Source: Naumovozyma dairenensis CBS 421 (taxonomy: Eukaryota; Ascomycota; Saccharomycetes; Saccharomycetales; Saccharomycetaceae). Taken from it: a stretch of 64,000 nucleotides of DNA. Under the pieces are notes generated by a model, which was not told the DNA's origin, made no database searches, and saw nothing but the letters and a program-made list of their open reading frames with translations. Numbering within the stretch: the stretch's first letter is position 1; every line of letters starts with the position of its first letter. A program made the position numbers and the translations under genes. The DNA lies in assembly GCF_000227115.2 (NCBI RefSeq), contig NC_016483.1, positions 124,001-188,000 of the forward strand, read 5' to 3'. This document shows, one piece after another, positions 1 through 9,161 of this stretch.

Positions 1-64
1 TATTTAAAAGATTTAGGAAAATGTTGTTGTGTTTGTGTATTTTTTGTATTATTAGCATTTAAAG

Positions 65-96
65 GAATTTATGAATTTATGAATTTATGAATTTAT
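65..96. repeat. Short tandem repeat (8-bp unit)
   Basis: Four perfect head-to-tail copies of the 8-mer GAATTTAT lie in the AT-rich 3' flank of CPA1. This is a simple microsatellite, and nothing else is evident in the first 177 bases. Confidence 0.85.
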
Positions 97-177
97 GAAA
101 AATAAGTTATAGATATAGATTAATTGAATGTATAAAGAAATCAGGATCAGGTTGAAATTTTATTTTTAGCATACCTT

Positions 178-1377
178 TTAAAATAAAACTCTTTCCTTAG
201 CTAGTTTATCAACAGATAAATCTAATTGATGAACAGCAGCTAATTTCTTCTTTGACTGTTGAATCACATGGTAAGTTTCAATATTGTCAAAAAATTTATC
301 AAATAGAACAGCGGTATCTAATGGACCACCTTTAGCTTCTGGATGGAATTGAGTTGAAAATATTGGTCTAGTTAAATGGATCATACCTTCATTGGAGTTA
401 TCATTTAAGTTAACAAAGTATGGTTTCCATTGATCACTTGGTAAAGTTTCTGGGTCGACAGCGTAACCATGATTTTGAGAAGTAATATGACATTGTCCTG
501 TAGTTAGATCCATAGCAGGAATATTATGAGCTCTATTACCGTATTTCAATTTCATTGTCTTAGCACCTGAAGCTAAAGCTAATAATTGATGGCCTAAACA
601 AATACCAAAGATTGGAATATCATCAAATTTTGGATTATTCAATAATTCTTTCAAATTAGCAATAGTCTTTTCACACATTTCTGGGTTACCTGGACCATTG
701 GATAAGAAAATACCATCGAATTGATGGGCAATATCTTGAATTCTATAATCATAAGGTAAGACAGTGACGTTTGCACCTCTTGCGGCTAAACATCTGATAA
801 TATTTTCCTTAACACCACAATCGATTAAGGCAACATTAGCAGTTGGATTCTTACCCGAGATATGGAAAGGTTGCTTTGTAGTGACTTGTGCAACCAAATG
901 AGTACTCATTGGGTCGATATAATCAACAGGAGTGTCATTACCTATGGTGATTCTACCTAGGGAGGAACCTTGTTCTCTTAAATATTGAACAATTTCACGA
1001 GTATCGACACCAGTGATGGCAGCGACACCTTCTCTTTTACACCAAGAGGCTAATGATTCCACAGCAGCCCAATGAGAATATTCATAAGCGTATTCAGCGA
1101 CGACGATCCCTACGACGTGAACATGAGGAGATTCAAAATATTTCAAAAGGTTAAATTCATCACGTTCTTCCCCGGATGGGACACCGTAATTACCGATCAA
1201 TGGTTGAGTAAAGACTAATATTTGACCACGGTATGATGGATCAGTCATAGATTCTGGATAACCAACTAGAGATGTAGTAAAGACAGCTTCGCCGGCGATT
1301 GATTTTTCAGCACCGAATGATTTACCTTGGAAAGATGGACCGTTTTTAATAGTAAAAGTAGCGTTTGGAGATGACAT
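178..1377 (-). CDS. CPA1: Carbamoyl-phosphate synthase, small (glutaminase) subunit
   Basis: The 399-residue protein is the glutamine amidotransferase subunit of the arginine-specific cytosolic carbamoyl-phosphate synthetase. It hydrolyses glutamine and passes ammonia to the large subunit (CPA2), which is not in this window. The N-terminal half is the small-chain domain. The C-terminal half is a class I amidotransferase domain with the nucleophile in GICLGHQ (Cys about 260) and the catalytic His-x-Glu in the FHPEA motif. The length is close to that of the yeast family members (about 411 residues). A conserved attenuator uORF lies 133 bases upstream on the same strand, so arginine-dependent translational repression is expected. 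RAX1 is the next gene upstream, as in S. cerevisiae. Identification is secure. Confidence 0.97.
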   Translation of the reverse strand: MSSPNATFTIKNGPSFQGKSFGAEKSIAGEAVFTTSLVGYPESMTDPSYRGQILVFTQPLIGNYGVPSGEERDEFNLLKYFESPHVHVVGIVVAEYAYEYSHWAAVESLASWCKREGVAAITGVDTREIVQYLREQGSSLGRITIGNDTPVDYIDPMSTHLVAQVTTKQPFHISGKNPTANVALIDCGVKENIIRCLAARGANVTVLPYDYRIQDIAHQFDGIFLSNGPGNPEMCEKTIANLKELLNNPKFDDIPIFGICLGHQLLALASGAKTMKLKYGNRAHNIPAMDLTTGQCHITSQNHGYAVDPETLPSDQWKPYFVNLNDNSNEGMIHLTRPIFSTQFHPEAKGGPLDTAVLFDKFFDNIETYHVIQQSKKKLAAVHQLDLSVDKLAKERVLF

Positions 1378-1510
1378 TGTATTTTTTTAAATGTAGTTGT
1401 TTGTTCTTGTAAAGTAATTTCTTAAAGTATTAAAAATTTTAGAAGGTTTGTTTTTTTTTGTATTAAAAGTATTGATTGGTTTATTGTTTCTTTAGGAGGT
1501 AAAAGTGTCT

Positions 1511-1588
1511 TTAGTACGAGCTGGTTTTCCAGATGTGGTCAGATATGTAGTCTTGGCAGGTATATTCAGATTCTGATAACTTAAACAT
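1511..1588 (-). CDS. YOR302W: CPA1 arginine attenuator peptide uORF (25 codons)
   Basis: This 25-codon upstream ORF starts with ATG at 1588 and stops at 1511 in the CPA1 5' leader. It encodes a peptide with the core CQDYISDHIWKTSS, which I recognise as the fungal arginine attenuator peptide; S. cerevisiae has the same core. Residues known to matter in the family are present, including Asp13 and Trp20. It differs from the yeast peptide at only a few positions (Lys3, Glu6, Glu8, Tyr25). In the family the nascent peptide stalls the ribosome at the uORF stop when arginine is high, lowers CPA1 translation and triggers mRNA decay. Regulation here is inferred from conservation. Confidence 0.95.
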   Translation of the reverse strand: MFKLSESEYTCQDYISDHIWKTSSY

Positions 1589-3418
1589 ATAAATGTTCAA
1601 ATAATGATGTGGAATGTGAAAAAAAGGGAATATGTGTTAGGCGTATTACACTTTTTTTCTAGAAAAGATTGATATAAATATATTAAGTTTATATTGCTTG
1701 GTGTATTTGAAAAGAAAAAAAAAATTAAAGAAAAAAAGAGTCAAGTAGAAAAAAAGTTATTAATTGAAGAGACTAAAAGGCTAATTGAAAAAAGAGAGAA
1801 TAAAGGACTACGAATGGAAACAGACCTTTAATTAATTTATATGAAAAGAAGTGAATAGTTGTGGAATGAAAAATCTGTTCTGTGAAAAAAATAATACGAA
1901 GTCACCATGGAGAAAATGCCACATACGGGTTATCACAATATATATCCTTTGTACGTAATATTCTAACCAAGATCTTCGAGGAAAATCTGGTTACAAATAT
2001 GGCAACTGGCTAGCCCTTTGAGACGTACAGCCTTTTCACTGTATCGAAAGAAAGAAACGATCATTGAGTCACAAAGCGAATTTATGTGCACAAAGATACG
2101 TCACTTGTCCAAGCGGCATTTCTGGTCGATAAGGGAGGTTTTAGCTGTGATGTATGGATTTTCTCTTCCTCAGTGAATGACTTTTTCCAGATGCATGGGT
2201 CTTTTGACATCGCTTTGAACGAGGGAAAAAGCATTATCTGTCCCACTGGGGTGCATCCACCAATAAAAAAAAAACATTAACCGCCGAGACTTAATCCCTC
2301 TTTTAGTAATCTATAAACAATGGAAACATGTGTGTTATGTGACGGAAAGGTGACCCCTAAATCCTGTGGCTTTACAAGTAGAAAAGTACAAAATGATTAG
2401 ACCGTTTCCACGAGCATATTCACAAGAATTATCTTGGTATTATAAAAAGCGCGTTGGCTGCCCTATTCAAAAATGAACTTCAAGTCACAGTATGTTGGGA
2501 TTCTACGTTGAAAAAAAATAAGAATCCAGAATATACTCTTTGCCATTTCAATCGATGATTAGGCGCTGTGTATCCCTTGCCTTGTTTTCTGACGTTTCGT
2601 GGATTCTTTTGTGTTTGTGGTTCTTGACATTTACAGATGTAAATATCTAATAATGCCACTGAGTTCTTTAAATATATTCTAGACAAACCTGATATGTAAG
2701 AGCAATGAGACGCGGCCAGTAGGAAGTCAAGTGAGAACTGCGTATACTCCCCCTCGTCAAAGCATCTAGTAATTACACATGCCATTACTCTTATATCATT
2801 AATAACATAAGAAATGATCTTCCCAATATCATTACATAATAGATAGTTTTCTTGGCTAACCAAACTGGTTATTTATAATAAGACAGACCTGTAAAAATTA
2901 CAAGCCTCCATGTTTTTTGAAACTTGCCTTGTTGTAATGTATATCCAGCAATTGAGCCAACCTAGCTTCACTGGTTAATGGTGGTTGTCCTTGGCTGTCA
3001 TACGCTAGGACATGTTCCCTAGCAAGGATATTCAGTATCCGGCCTGTTTATCAAAGGAAGTAACAACAGCTAAAAATTTGGTAACTGTGATAAGAAGGTT
3101 TGTGTGAACCTCAAGATATAGAACTTCCCCACAGCTCTGACCAGTCGATCATAGGAAGGGACACACAAAAGAATTCAGTTTTCTATTAAAGAAAAGCATA
3201 CTATAGATAATTTCTACCAATTATACAACTATCTACATCCCTATCTCCATTTGTTCAAAGAGACAAAACGATAATTCTATACTTGTACACTACCGAGAAT
3301 GCACTCTGGTTTAAGGTATATTGTAAACTGAAATTATATCTAAACATCAGAAAGAAACGCACATGCTAGTATACCTGCAACTACTCATTCTCTACTTACA
3401 TTTGTTTACAAGAAATAA
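1589..3418. other. Gene-free interval upstream of the CPA1 leader
   Basis: About 1.8 kb with no ORF I can support. It must hold the CPA1 promoter, since CPA1 is transcribed leftward. One full Gcn4-type site (TGAGTCA, 2065-2071) lies about 690 bases upstream of the CPA1 ATG, in keeping with general amino-acid control of CPA1. Two short ORFs (64 and 127 codons) show no recognisable similarity and are probably chance. Confidence 0.5.
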
Positions 3419-3491
3419 GCTTGCGTGGCGTAATGGCAACGCGTCTGACTTCTAATCAGAAGATTCTGGGTTCCGACCCCCAGCGTGAGTG
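3419..3491 (+). tRNA. tRNA-Arg (anticodon UCU), T loop with one extra base
   Basis: The cloverleaf can be drawn directly. The acceptor strands are 3419-3425 and 3484-3490 with discriminator G3491. The D stem is GCG/CGC, the anticodon stem is 3444-3448/3456-3460 around loop CTTCTAA (anticodon TCT at 3451-3453), the variable loop is AGATT, and the T stem is 3466-3470/3479-3483. The sequence otherwise matches yeast tRNA-Arg(UCU) closely. The T loop reads TTCCGACC, eight bases rather than the usual seven (TTCGACC). A T-rich Pol III terminator follows at once. The gene is either a functional variant, a decaying copy, or carries a one-base sequencing error. Confidence 0.9.
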
Positions 3492-4589
3492 TTATTTTTT
3501 TTTTATTTTTCCAGTACGTACGTTGTTAGGCCTGGAACGGGTTAGGATTAATATATGTGATATATATTTTATGACCGATAATAAGAAACGACACACAAGA
3601 GAAGAAAAATGAAAAGAGATGAAAGGTTTTCCTACGGGTTATTAGTGTACGAGACGTGGCGGCAGAGCCGATCGAGAGCAACGGAATTGAATAACTCATG
3701 CATATATAATAAGAGGAACTTTTATAGGATATATCTAAAAGTTCGTCTTCTTTTAAATATGTTTAAATAAGAAAATAATCAAGTAATAAATATACTATCA
3801 ATTTAGAACACTTTGTATCACGGAATAATTCCTATTATATTACAATATAATTGAAAATAGGATCGGGGGCAATATTTTTGAAAAAAAAGGTAGGGTAGAT
3901 ATCAAAATTTGAGGATTGAAATAGGGTTGGTCTATTCTTGGTCATGGATTGGGACAAGGATTGATATTAAAAATGAAATAATACTAGTGGTATAATATGA
4001 TTTTATAGTATATTTTTTATAGATTATATACTGTACATCACCACTCTGATAGCGATTTAAAAGACGCGGCTATCAAAGAAAGAGAAAAGGGTAGAAAATA
4101 AGCTGATCTAAGACACAAGCAGTAAAGAGAACTCTGTGTGTATTTCTAGATAGATTTCAATGTAGTAAATAATATAATTAATATAAAATAAAGAAAAGAA
4201 AATAGGTTAGAAGGAAAGATGTCTGGTCTTTACTCCTTTTTCTTAACTAAAGAAATTTTCTCGAGGAGAGAAGTGGTTGTTAGAATAGAGCTACAGTGCC
4301 TTCAGTGTGTCACTGTTTGGTTGCTTGAACTGTGTCTCAGGTTAGTGTGTCATCGTTTTCAGTGATTTCTCAAATGACTTGATTTGGACCGGGTCGAAAT
4401 AGCGGGGACTTCGATCGGTACCAATAACGTATATATTTTTGTAATATTACGTACGTACTATAATAATATGGAAAGTAAGCCAAATTCGTTATAGTTATTA
4501 TTTGTTTTTGTTTTTTTACTCATCATTTTATTTTGCATTGATGTTGTTCTTGTTTCAGAATGTACTATTAGGAATATATATTTTAATTA
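3492..4589. other. Intergenic region holding one copy of a dispersed repeat
   Basis: About 1.1 kb between tRNA-Arg and the 3' end of RAX1, with no supportable ORF. Its only striking content is the repeat copy at 4378-4430 and weaker similarity on its left side, where CTCGAGGA and GGTTAGTG blocks are shared with the second copy near 29.4 kb. Confidence 0.5.
4378..4430 (+). repeat. Dispersed 53-bp hairpin-forming repeat, copy 1
   Basis: This segment matches the reverse complement of 29376-29428 at 50 of 53 positions. The inner part (GGACCGGGTCGAA ... TTCGATCGGTACC) is an imperfect inverted repeat with about 12 paired positions, one bulge on each side, and a G-rich loop. It lies 160-210 bases beyond the 3' end of RAX1. 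I do not recognise its family; see the finding. Confidence 0.8.
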
Positions 4590-6062
4590 TTAAATTCTAT
4601 AGCCCGGTACGCAACTAAATATTACGGTAAATATCCCGGTAGATAATAAAACTAAGAATAAACACCATAATCCCCTTTTCATAAGAATATTTTTAATGAA
4701 TGGATGCTCAATTCGTATTAGTCTTGACCGGCCTCCTAAAAGTGCCAGAATTCCAGACACATGATGGTTTTTCCCATTCTTCTCATCCATTTGAACCTCC
4801 CGGTCTGCGTCTCTATTCTTCTCGTTATGCTTATATAGTAATCTTTGTGTAACACCAAACCATGAGTAAATTATATCTACTCGATACATACCACATATAA
4901 TAAAATAATTTCCAATGGCAAAGGGTACAATGGTTACAACTCTAATACCTCTGTCATATTTTAAAAATATTAAAGTATATCCAATCCAAAATCCTATGCC
5001 TAGCCAAAGTAATCCAAAAATAGTTCTACTTAATAAAGTATATGTAGAAAATGGGGATTTGGAAATATGATCATGGTTTTTGATCAAACTTTTATCTACT
5101 CTGGTTAAATTATGAGACCTCGCATTTGAGTGGAATCTCCAATCTGATATTTCATCATGGATATTATGTAAAGCCACAGTACTTAAAAACTTTGGGAAAC
5201 AATCCATTTCCAGAAATTGGAACGCAATACTTTTCAATTCTTCAAAGACTTGTGGATCATGTCTGCGTTCATTTTGTACTAAATTTAATGCTTTCAATCG
5301 TATATCATCAGGTAGATTCGTCAAGTATCTTTCACTTCTTTCGGGTGATTGTAGGTATATGGAACATATTTTCAAAGCGTTATTTAATAATTGTTTTGTA
5401 GTGATTTTAGCTCTCTCCTCTTGTTGAGATTGTTTTCTTAATATGTCATCGACCACATCAGGTAAGGCAGCTCCATTGGTTTCTCGAGAGCGAACATTTG
5501 AATTATTCCTATTCAATGATCCCTTCCTATTAGAATCGTTATTCGCAATAGAATGACGTTTCCAATCTTCTAACAACTGAGATAATTTTGGTGAATATTC
5601 TGTATTGCCTTGTAAGAATTGTGATACTCGTTCAGGATTTTCAAAATCTAGGTGACCTTCATCTAACAGTGCATTCAACAATACTGATGTAGTTACTGAT
5701 ATATTATCATCATCGTCATCATCCTCGTCACCACCTTCTGGATCATCATGGTGTTGAATTGACTGTGTTTCGTGTTGAATGCTTTCTTCACTTGTGTATT
5801 GAAGATGATGACGAATTCGCGAGTTTCTTGCCTCATTCTGATTATATGTTATTGATTCTCTTATTCCACTAATATAATCTTTACAAAGACGCAAATGAGC
5901 CATTAAATCAATCCAAAAATCTAGATAATTGATAGCGTATGGGAATTGTGAAAGGAATGTATAAAATGACCACAAGTCCACCGGAAATTTGGTTTTTTGT
6001 ATAAGAACTTCGTATAAAGTGGGTAATCGTTCCGTTTGAATTTTTTTATAATCTAATTCCAT
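4590..6062 (-). CDS. RAX1: Bud-site selection membrane protein Rax1 (RGS-like)
   Basis: The 490-residue protein matches Rax1, which works with Rax2 to mark earlier division sites and keep the bipolar budding pattern. The N-terminal part (about 20-310) is the RGS-like region, interrupted by an acidic run (EDDDDDDN, about 112-120) and by Asn/Ser-rich sequence near 175-200. Three hydrophobic segments follow: about 345-368, 375-396, and 464-486 at the C-terminus. It is longer than S. cerevisiae Rax1 (435), mainly because of the low-complexity insertions. The order CPA1-RAX1-BUD7 matches S. cerevisiae YOR303W-YOR301W-YOR299W. Confidence 0.92.
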   Translation of the reverse strand: MELDYKKIQTERLPTLYEVLIQKTKFPVDLWSFYTFLSQFPYAINYLDFWIDLMAHLRLCKDYISGIRESITYNQNEARNSRIRHHLQYTSEESIQHETQSIQHHDDPEGGDEDDDDDDNISVTTSVLLNALLDEGHLDFENPERVSQFLQGNTEYSPKLSQLLEDWKRHSIANNDSNRKGSLNRNNSNVRSRETNGAALPDVVDDILRKQSQQEERAKITTKQLLNNALKICSIYLQSPERSERYLTNLPDDIRLKALNLVQNERRHDPQVFEELKSIAFQFLEMDCFPKFLSTVALHNIHDEISDWRFHSNARSHNLTRVDKSLIKNHDHISKSPFSTYTLLSRTIFGLLWLGIGFWIGYTLIFLKYDRGIRVVTIVPFAIGNYFIICGMYRVDIIYSWFGVTQRLLYKHNEKNRDADREVQMDEKNGKNHHVSGILALLGGRSRLIRIEHPFIKNILMKRGLWCLFLVLLSTGIFTVIFSCVPGYRI

Positions 6063-6439
6063 TTCTTTGAAGTGGTCTATTGTATTTCTTTGTTATGTTC
6101 TGGTGATTCTCTGCTGTGGCTGGTTTTATTTCATCATTAACTTTTACGTATATTTGTTTTGAATATAATTTTCTCGATAGCCGTTATTTATGTTTTTTAT
6201 TCGCGTCAGAAACTTTCGCGTGCCATTCATTCACTTTCCTTTCTTTCCTCATTAGAAGGAAATTTGGTTCAAAAAGTATATAATGGAATTGTTGTTCATC
6301 AGAAAGTGGTGAAGAGGTCTAATATTATAATATTTCTTAAATTAAGTTATTTACCTAGATACATAATTCGTGTAGCTTCGCATGTAACCGTGTTACTAGC
6401 ACTACATATATGTAAATGCCATTATTTATGTATTCAAAA
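6063..6439. promoter_or_regulatory. RAX1 upstream region
   Basis: 377 bases between the RAX1 start and the BUD7 stop, both genes reading leftward. It presumably contains the RAX1 promoter and the BUD7 terminator. I see no distinctive site in it, and the plus-strand ORF here has no recognisable similarity. Confidence 0.4.
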
Positions 6440-8668
6440 TCATGAATCGTAGTGGTCGTTAGTATATTTTTCAAAGAAATCTAATAGATTTTCTCTAACT
6501 AATCTGAAAACACTTTCAGAATATCTGGCAGCAATTTCATTTGATAATTTAGTTAGTCCCATATCGAAAACAACTGGACTTAATGCATTAAATAGATTCA
6601 AAGAAAACTCAATGTACCAACGATGATTCCAACAACAAGTTTTCACACATAAATCGATAATAGTACTATCTAATTCAGAAATTTTTGAAACTATTTGTGA
6701 TGACGTCATATCACAATTAGGAAGATTTGATTGATTTATAATTCGTTGACGTTCGTTAACACAATAATTCATTAGTTGTTGAGCTGATTTTGATGAAAAC
6801 CTTTGCGATAGTCCTTTTTCGAATGCTACTGCAGCCTCGGGATAATGGCCAAGACGACGTGCACATAGACCAAATGCTTCCCATTCCACAGTTGATTTAA
6901 TGTATTTGGTACGTTGTGCTTCGAAATATATTTGTTCCGTTTGCCATAGTGTGTATGTTTTCAAATCTTCGTATAATAACATGAAGAGGTTATCTAGCCA
7001 TCTTTCGCAAAGTCTTTTACTACGTAACAGATCTGTTGTTATTGCTGTTGTTGAAGTGGAATTTCTAGTTTCGTTATCTTGTTCGTTAGAAGTTGAGTCT
7101 ATATTTTCATTTATTGATCCTTGATATTCTTCTTCCATGACAAATAGTTTTGTTCTTATCTTCAATAATAATTCCCAACCAGTTAATTGTACGATTTCTG
7201 TTAATAATTTGTATGCAAGTTGGTACGTTGATTTTAAATTACCAGCTGGTAAATTAATTAAAGTTGGATCTGATGATTTATGTTCATTTTGAATGTCGAT
7301 AGAGTTTAAAGACGTCACCTCATCAAGCACTGCATCAACTGGTAAGGGTAAATGAAGGCTATCATCTGAAGGAAATGGAACTACCCTCTTTAATGTATAT
7401 TTTTCCCTTAAGAGTGCCATTGGACAAGCATTCAAAGTTACTAATGCATTTTCAGGATCATTTAACCTTGCATATGCCTTTGTTAATAAATACCATGGTT
7501 TAAATTCATTTGGTGAATAATTAACAGCCTTTTGTGCTATCAATTGTGCATATTTGAAATCTTTCTTTATATTCAAAAGGAATTCTGCTTCGACACATAA
7601 TAAAGCAGATATGTAATTAACAACTTGTTGATTATTATATTTCTCACTTTGTCTTTCTACGATCTCTAATTGTTCATGAACTAAATTTATAGCATCGATT
7701 TCTAAATCATTTTCAAATAATAAACGTACGAGAATGACTATGGCTTCAGGATATTTTTCTACCAGTTTTTCTAACATTTCGCGACATTTATTTATACTTT
7801 GGGTCAAATTTACGATAGTTGATAATGTCTCTACTAAGTAGTTATTAATATTGGTAACATTTGATGCATAGCAGGGGCCTCCTAATAAATTACCTCTTTC
7901 ATAAACTAATGGGAATAAATCAATAAAAGTGTTTGTAACGTCACCTAATTGACCAGAGGTTAACGGATCAATGATCAAGGTTTCCACCAAGTTTTGTATT
8001 TCCCCCTCTTCTGAATTATCCTTCATTAACGTTATGGAACGAACTACCCCGCTAATGAAAGTTTCTGCCCAAATCAAATCAATTTGAGATGAGTGCTCAA
8101 TTTGTAATTGTTCACCATTATAATCCAACATAAAAGTTTGTACAGTACCTGGAATGTGGACCATTACATTGACATCACATTTCCTAAATGTATTCCATGT
8201 TGATAATGATATTCTCGCAATTTGGAAATTTTTCCTTTTACCAAACCAAGTTTGTGGATTTTCAGTTATTAAATCAGCGATTTTTTTCAAAAAGATGGTA
8301 ATTGCTGTAGGATCAGATGTGTCTACCCCTAAGGAGTAGAAAAAGGTTCCAATTTCACCTTTCAATTTATCATGGGCATGTAATTCTGTGACAATTGATG
8401 ATGGTTCATTTGATATTGGAGGAGTATTTTCATTTGAATTTGGTCCAGTGGCATCTGACTGATCCTTGTTGCTTGAATTGGTTGAGCTTAAATGGTTAGC
8501 TGCATTAGTCGAGCCTTGATGACTACTTGAGGATGGTAGGTATTTAATTAAGGTAATTAAATCAGGTGGACCTAAATCGAGGAATTGAGATAATTTGGAC
8601 CTACGCTCTTCTAGAGCATAACCGACTTCATTTTCTTTCACTTCTGGGATGGAACCTTGGGAAAGCAT
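6440..8668 (-). CDS. BUD7: ChAPs family exomer cargo adaptor (Bud7/Bch1)
   Basis: The 742-residue protein is a Chs5-Arf1-binding protein (ChAP) of exomer, the trans-Golgi complex that sorts chitin synthase Chs3 and a few other cargoes to the plasma membrane. The start chosen is the ATG at 8668, where the family N-terminus begins (MLSQGSIPEV, then DLGPPDLITLIK). The frame stays open for 72 further codons upstream (to 8884), but that part looks unlike the family. The C-terminal half carries the TPR-like repeats (for example NEFKPWYLLTKAY and EWEAFGLCARRLGHYPEAA). BUD7 and BCH1 are duplicates from the genome duplication. The RAX1 neighbour suggests BUD7, but this N-terminus also resembles Bch1, so the paralogue is uncertain. 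Confidence 0.9.
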   Translation of the reverse strand: MLSQGSIPEVKENEVGYALEERRSKLSQFLDLGPPDLITLIKYLPSSSSHQGSTNAANHLSSTNSSNKDQSDATGPNSNENTPPISNEPSSIVTELHAHDKLKGEIGTFFYSLGVDTSDPTAITIFLKKIADLITENPQTWFGKRKNFQIARISLSTWNTFRKCDVNVMVHIPGTVQTFMLDYNGEQLQIEHSSQIDLIWAETFISGVVRSITLMKDNSEEGEIQNLVETLIIDPLTSGQLGDVTNTFIDLFPLVYERGNLLGGPCYASNVTNINNYLVETLSTIVNLTQSINKCREMLEKLVEKYPEAIVILVRLLFENDLEIDAINLVHEQLEIVERQSEKYNNQQVVNYISALLCVEAEFLLNIKKDFKYAQLIAQKAVNYSPNEFKPWYLLTKAYARLNDPENALVTLNACPMALLREKYTLKRVVPFPSDDSLHLPLPVDAVLDEVTSLNSIDIQNEHKSSDPTLINLPAGNLKSTYQLAYKLLTEIVQLTGWELLLKIRTKLFVMEEEYQGSINENIDSTSNEQDNETRNSTSTTAITTDLLRSKRLCERWLDNLFMLLYEDLKTYTLWQTEQIYFEAQRTKYIKSTVEWEAFGLCARRLGHYPEAAVAFEKGLSQRFSSKSAQQLMNYCVNERQRIINQSNLPNCDMTSSQIVSKISELDSTIIDLCVKTCCWNHRWYIEFSLNLFNALSPVVFDMGLTKLSNEIAARYSESVFRLVRENLLDFFEKYTNDHYDS

Positions 8669-9161
8669 CGTTTTTATTTTGGGTTTCTTTTCTTCTGATT
8701 GTTTTAACCTGGTATTTTTTACCCTTAAATGTTGGAGCCGGTCTTCGAGGAGATGAAATGTCCAGACTTTTCCCTCGAGGTAATTGTGGTGGGTATTGAT
8801 ATATATCAAGGACGCGAACAATAGTTGATGGTTATCGACGCTAGTAAAGAACCTCCTTTCAACGCACTCGAATTGTGAAATCAATTAATTGACAGGAATA
8901 CATTTACGTTTTGTTCAAAATGTCAATTTCCACTGATAAAGGAAATTTTGATATTTTCAAATCAAACAAACGAAAAAGAAAATGCGCCAGCATTCTCATC
9001 GTGACACACGGGAAGTTACCCTTTTTGCGACACACTCATTCTCAGAAAATAAATAAATATACTATTATATTGTTATATTTACTATAATACTATAATACTA
9101 TAATACTATAATACTATAATACTATATACATTAAACAACTTCACTTGGCTTCCTTGTCACT
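8669..9161. promoter_or_regulatory. BUD7/BCH1 upstream region
   Basis: 493 bases between the BUD7 start and the MUM3 stop. It contains the BUD7 promoter and an AT-rich microsatellite (9081-9120). No other feature is supported. Confidence 0.4.
9081..9120. repeat. Tandem repeat, five copies of an 8-bp unit
   Basis: Five perfect copies of ACTATAAT, followed by a degenerate sixth, lie just beyond the 3' end of MUM3. Confidence 0.9.

Noticed and set aside
2086..2280. 64-codon ORF
   Set aside because: Ends in a poly-Lys run from an A tract and has no recognisable similarity.
2480..2863. 127-codon minus-strand ORF in the CPA1-RAX1 interval
   Set aside because: No recognisable domain, unusual Cys-rich composition, and a plain non-coding context; most likely chance.
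8669..8884. 72-codon N-terminal extension of BUD7
   Set aside because: Family homology begins exactly at the later ATG (8668), and the extension is compositionally unlike it.
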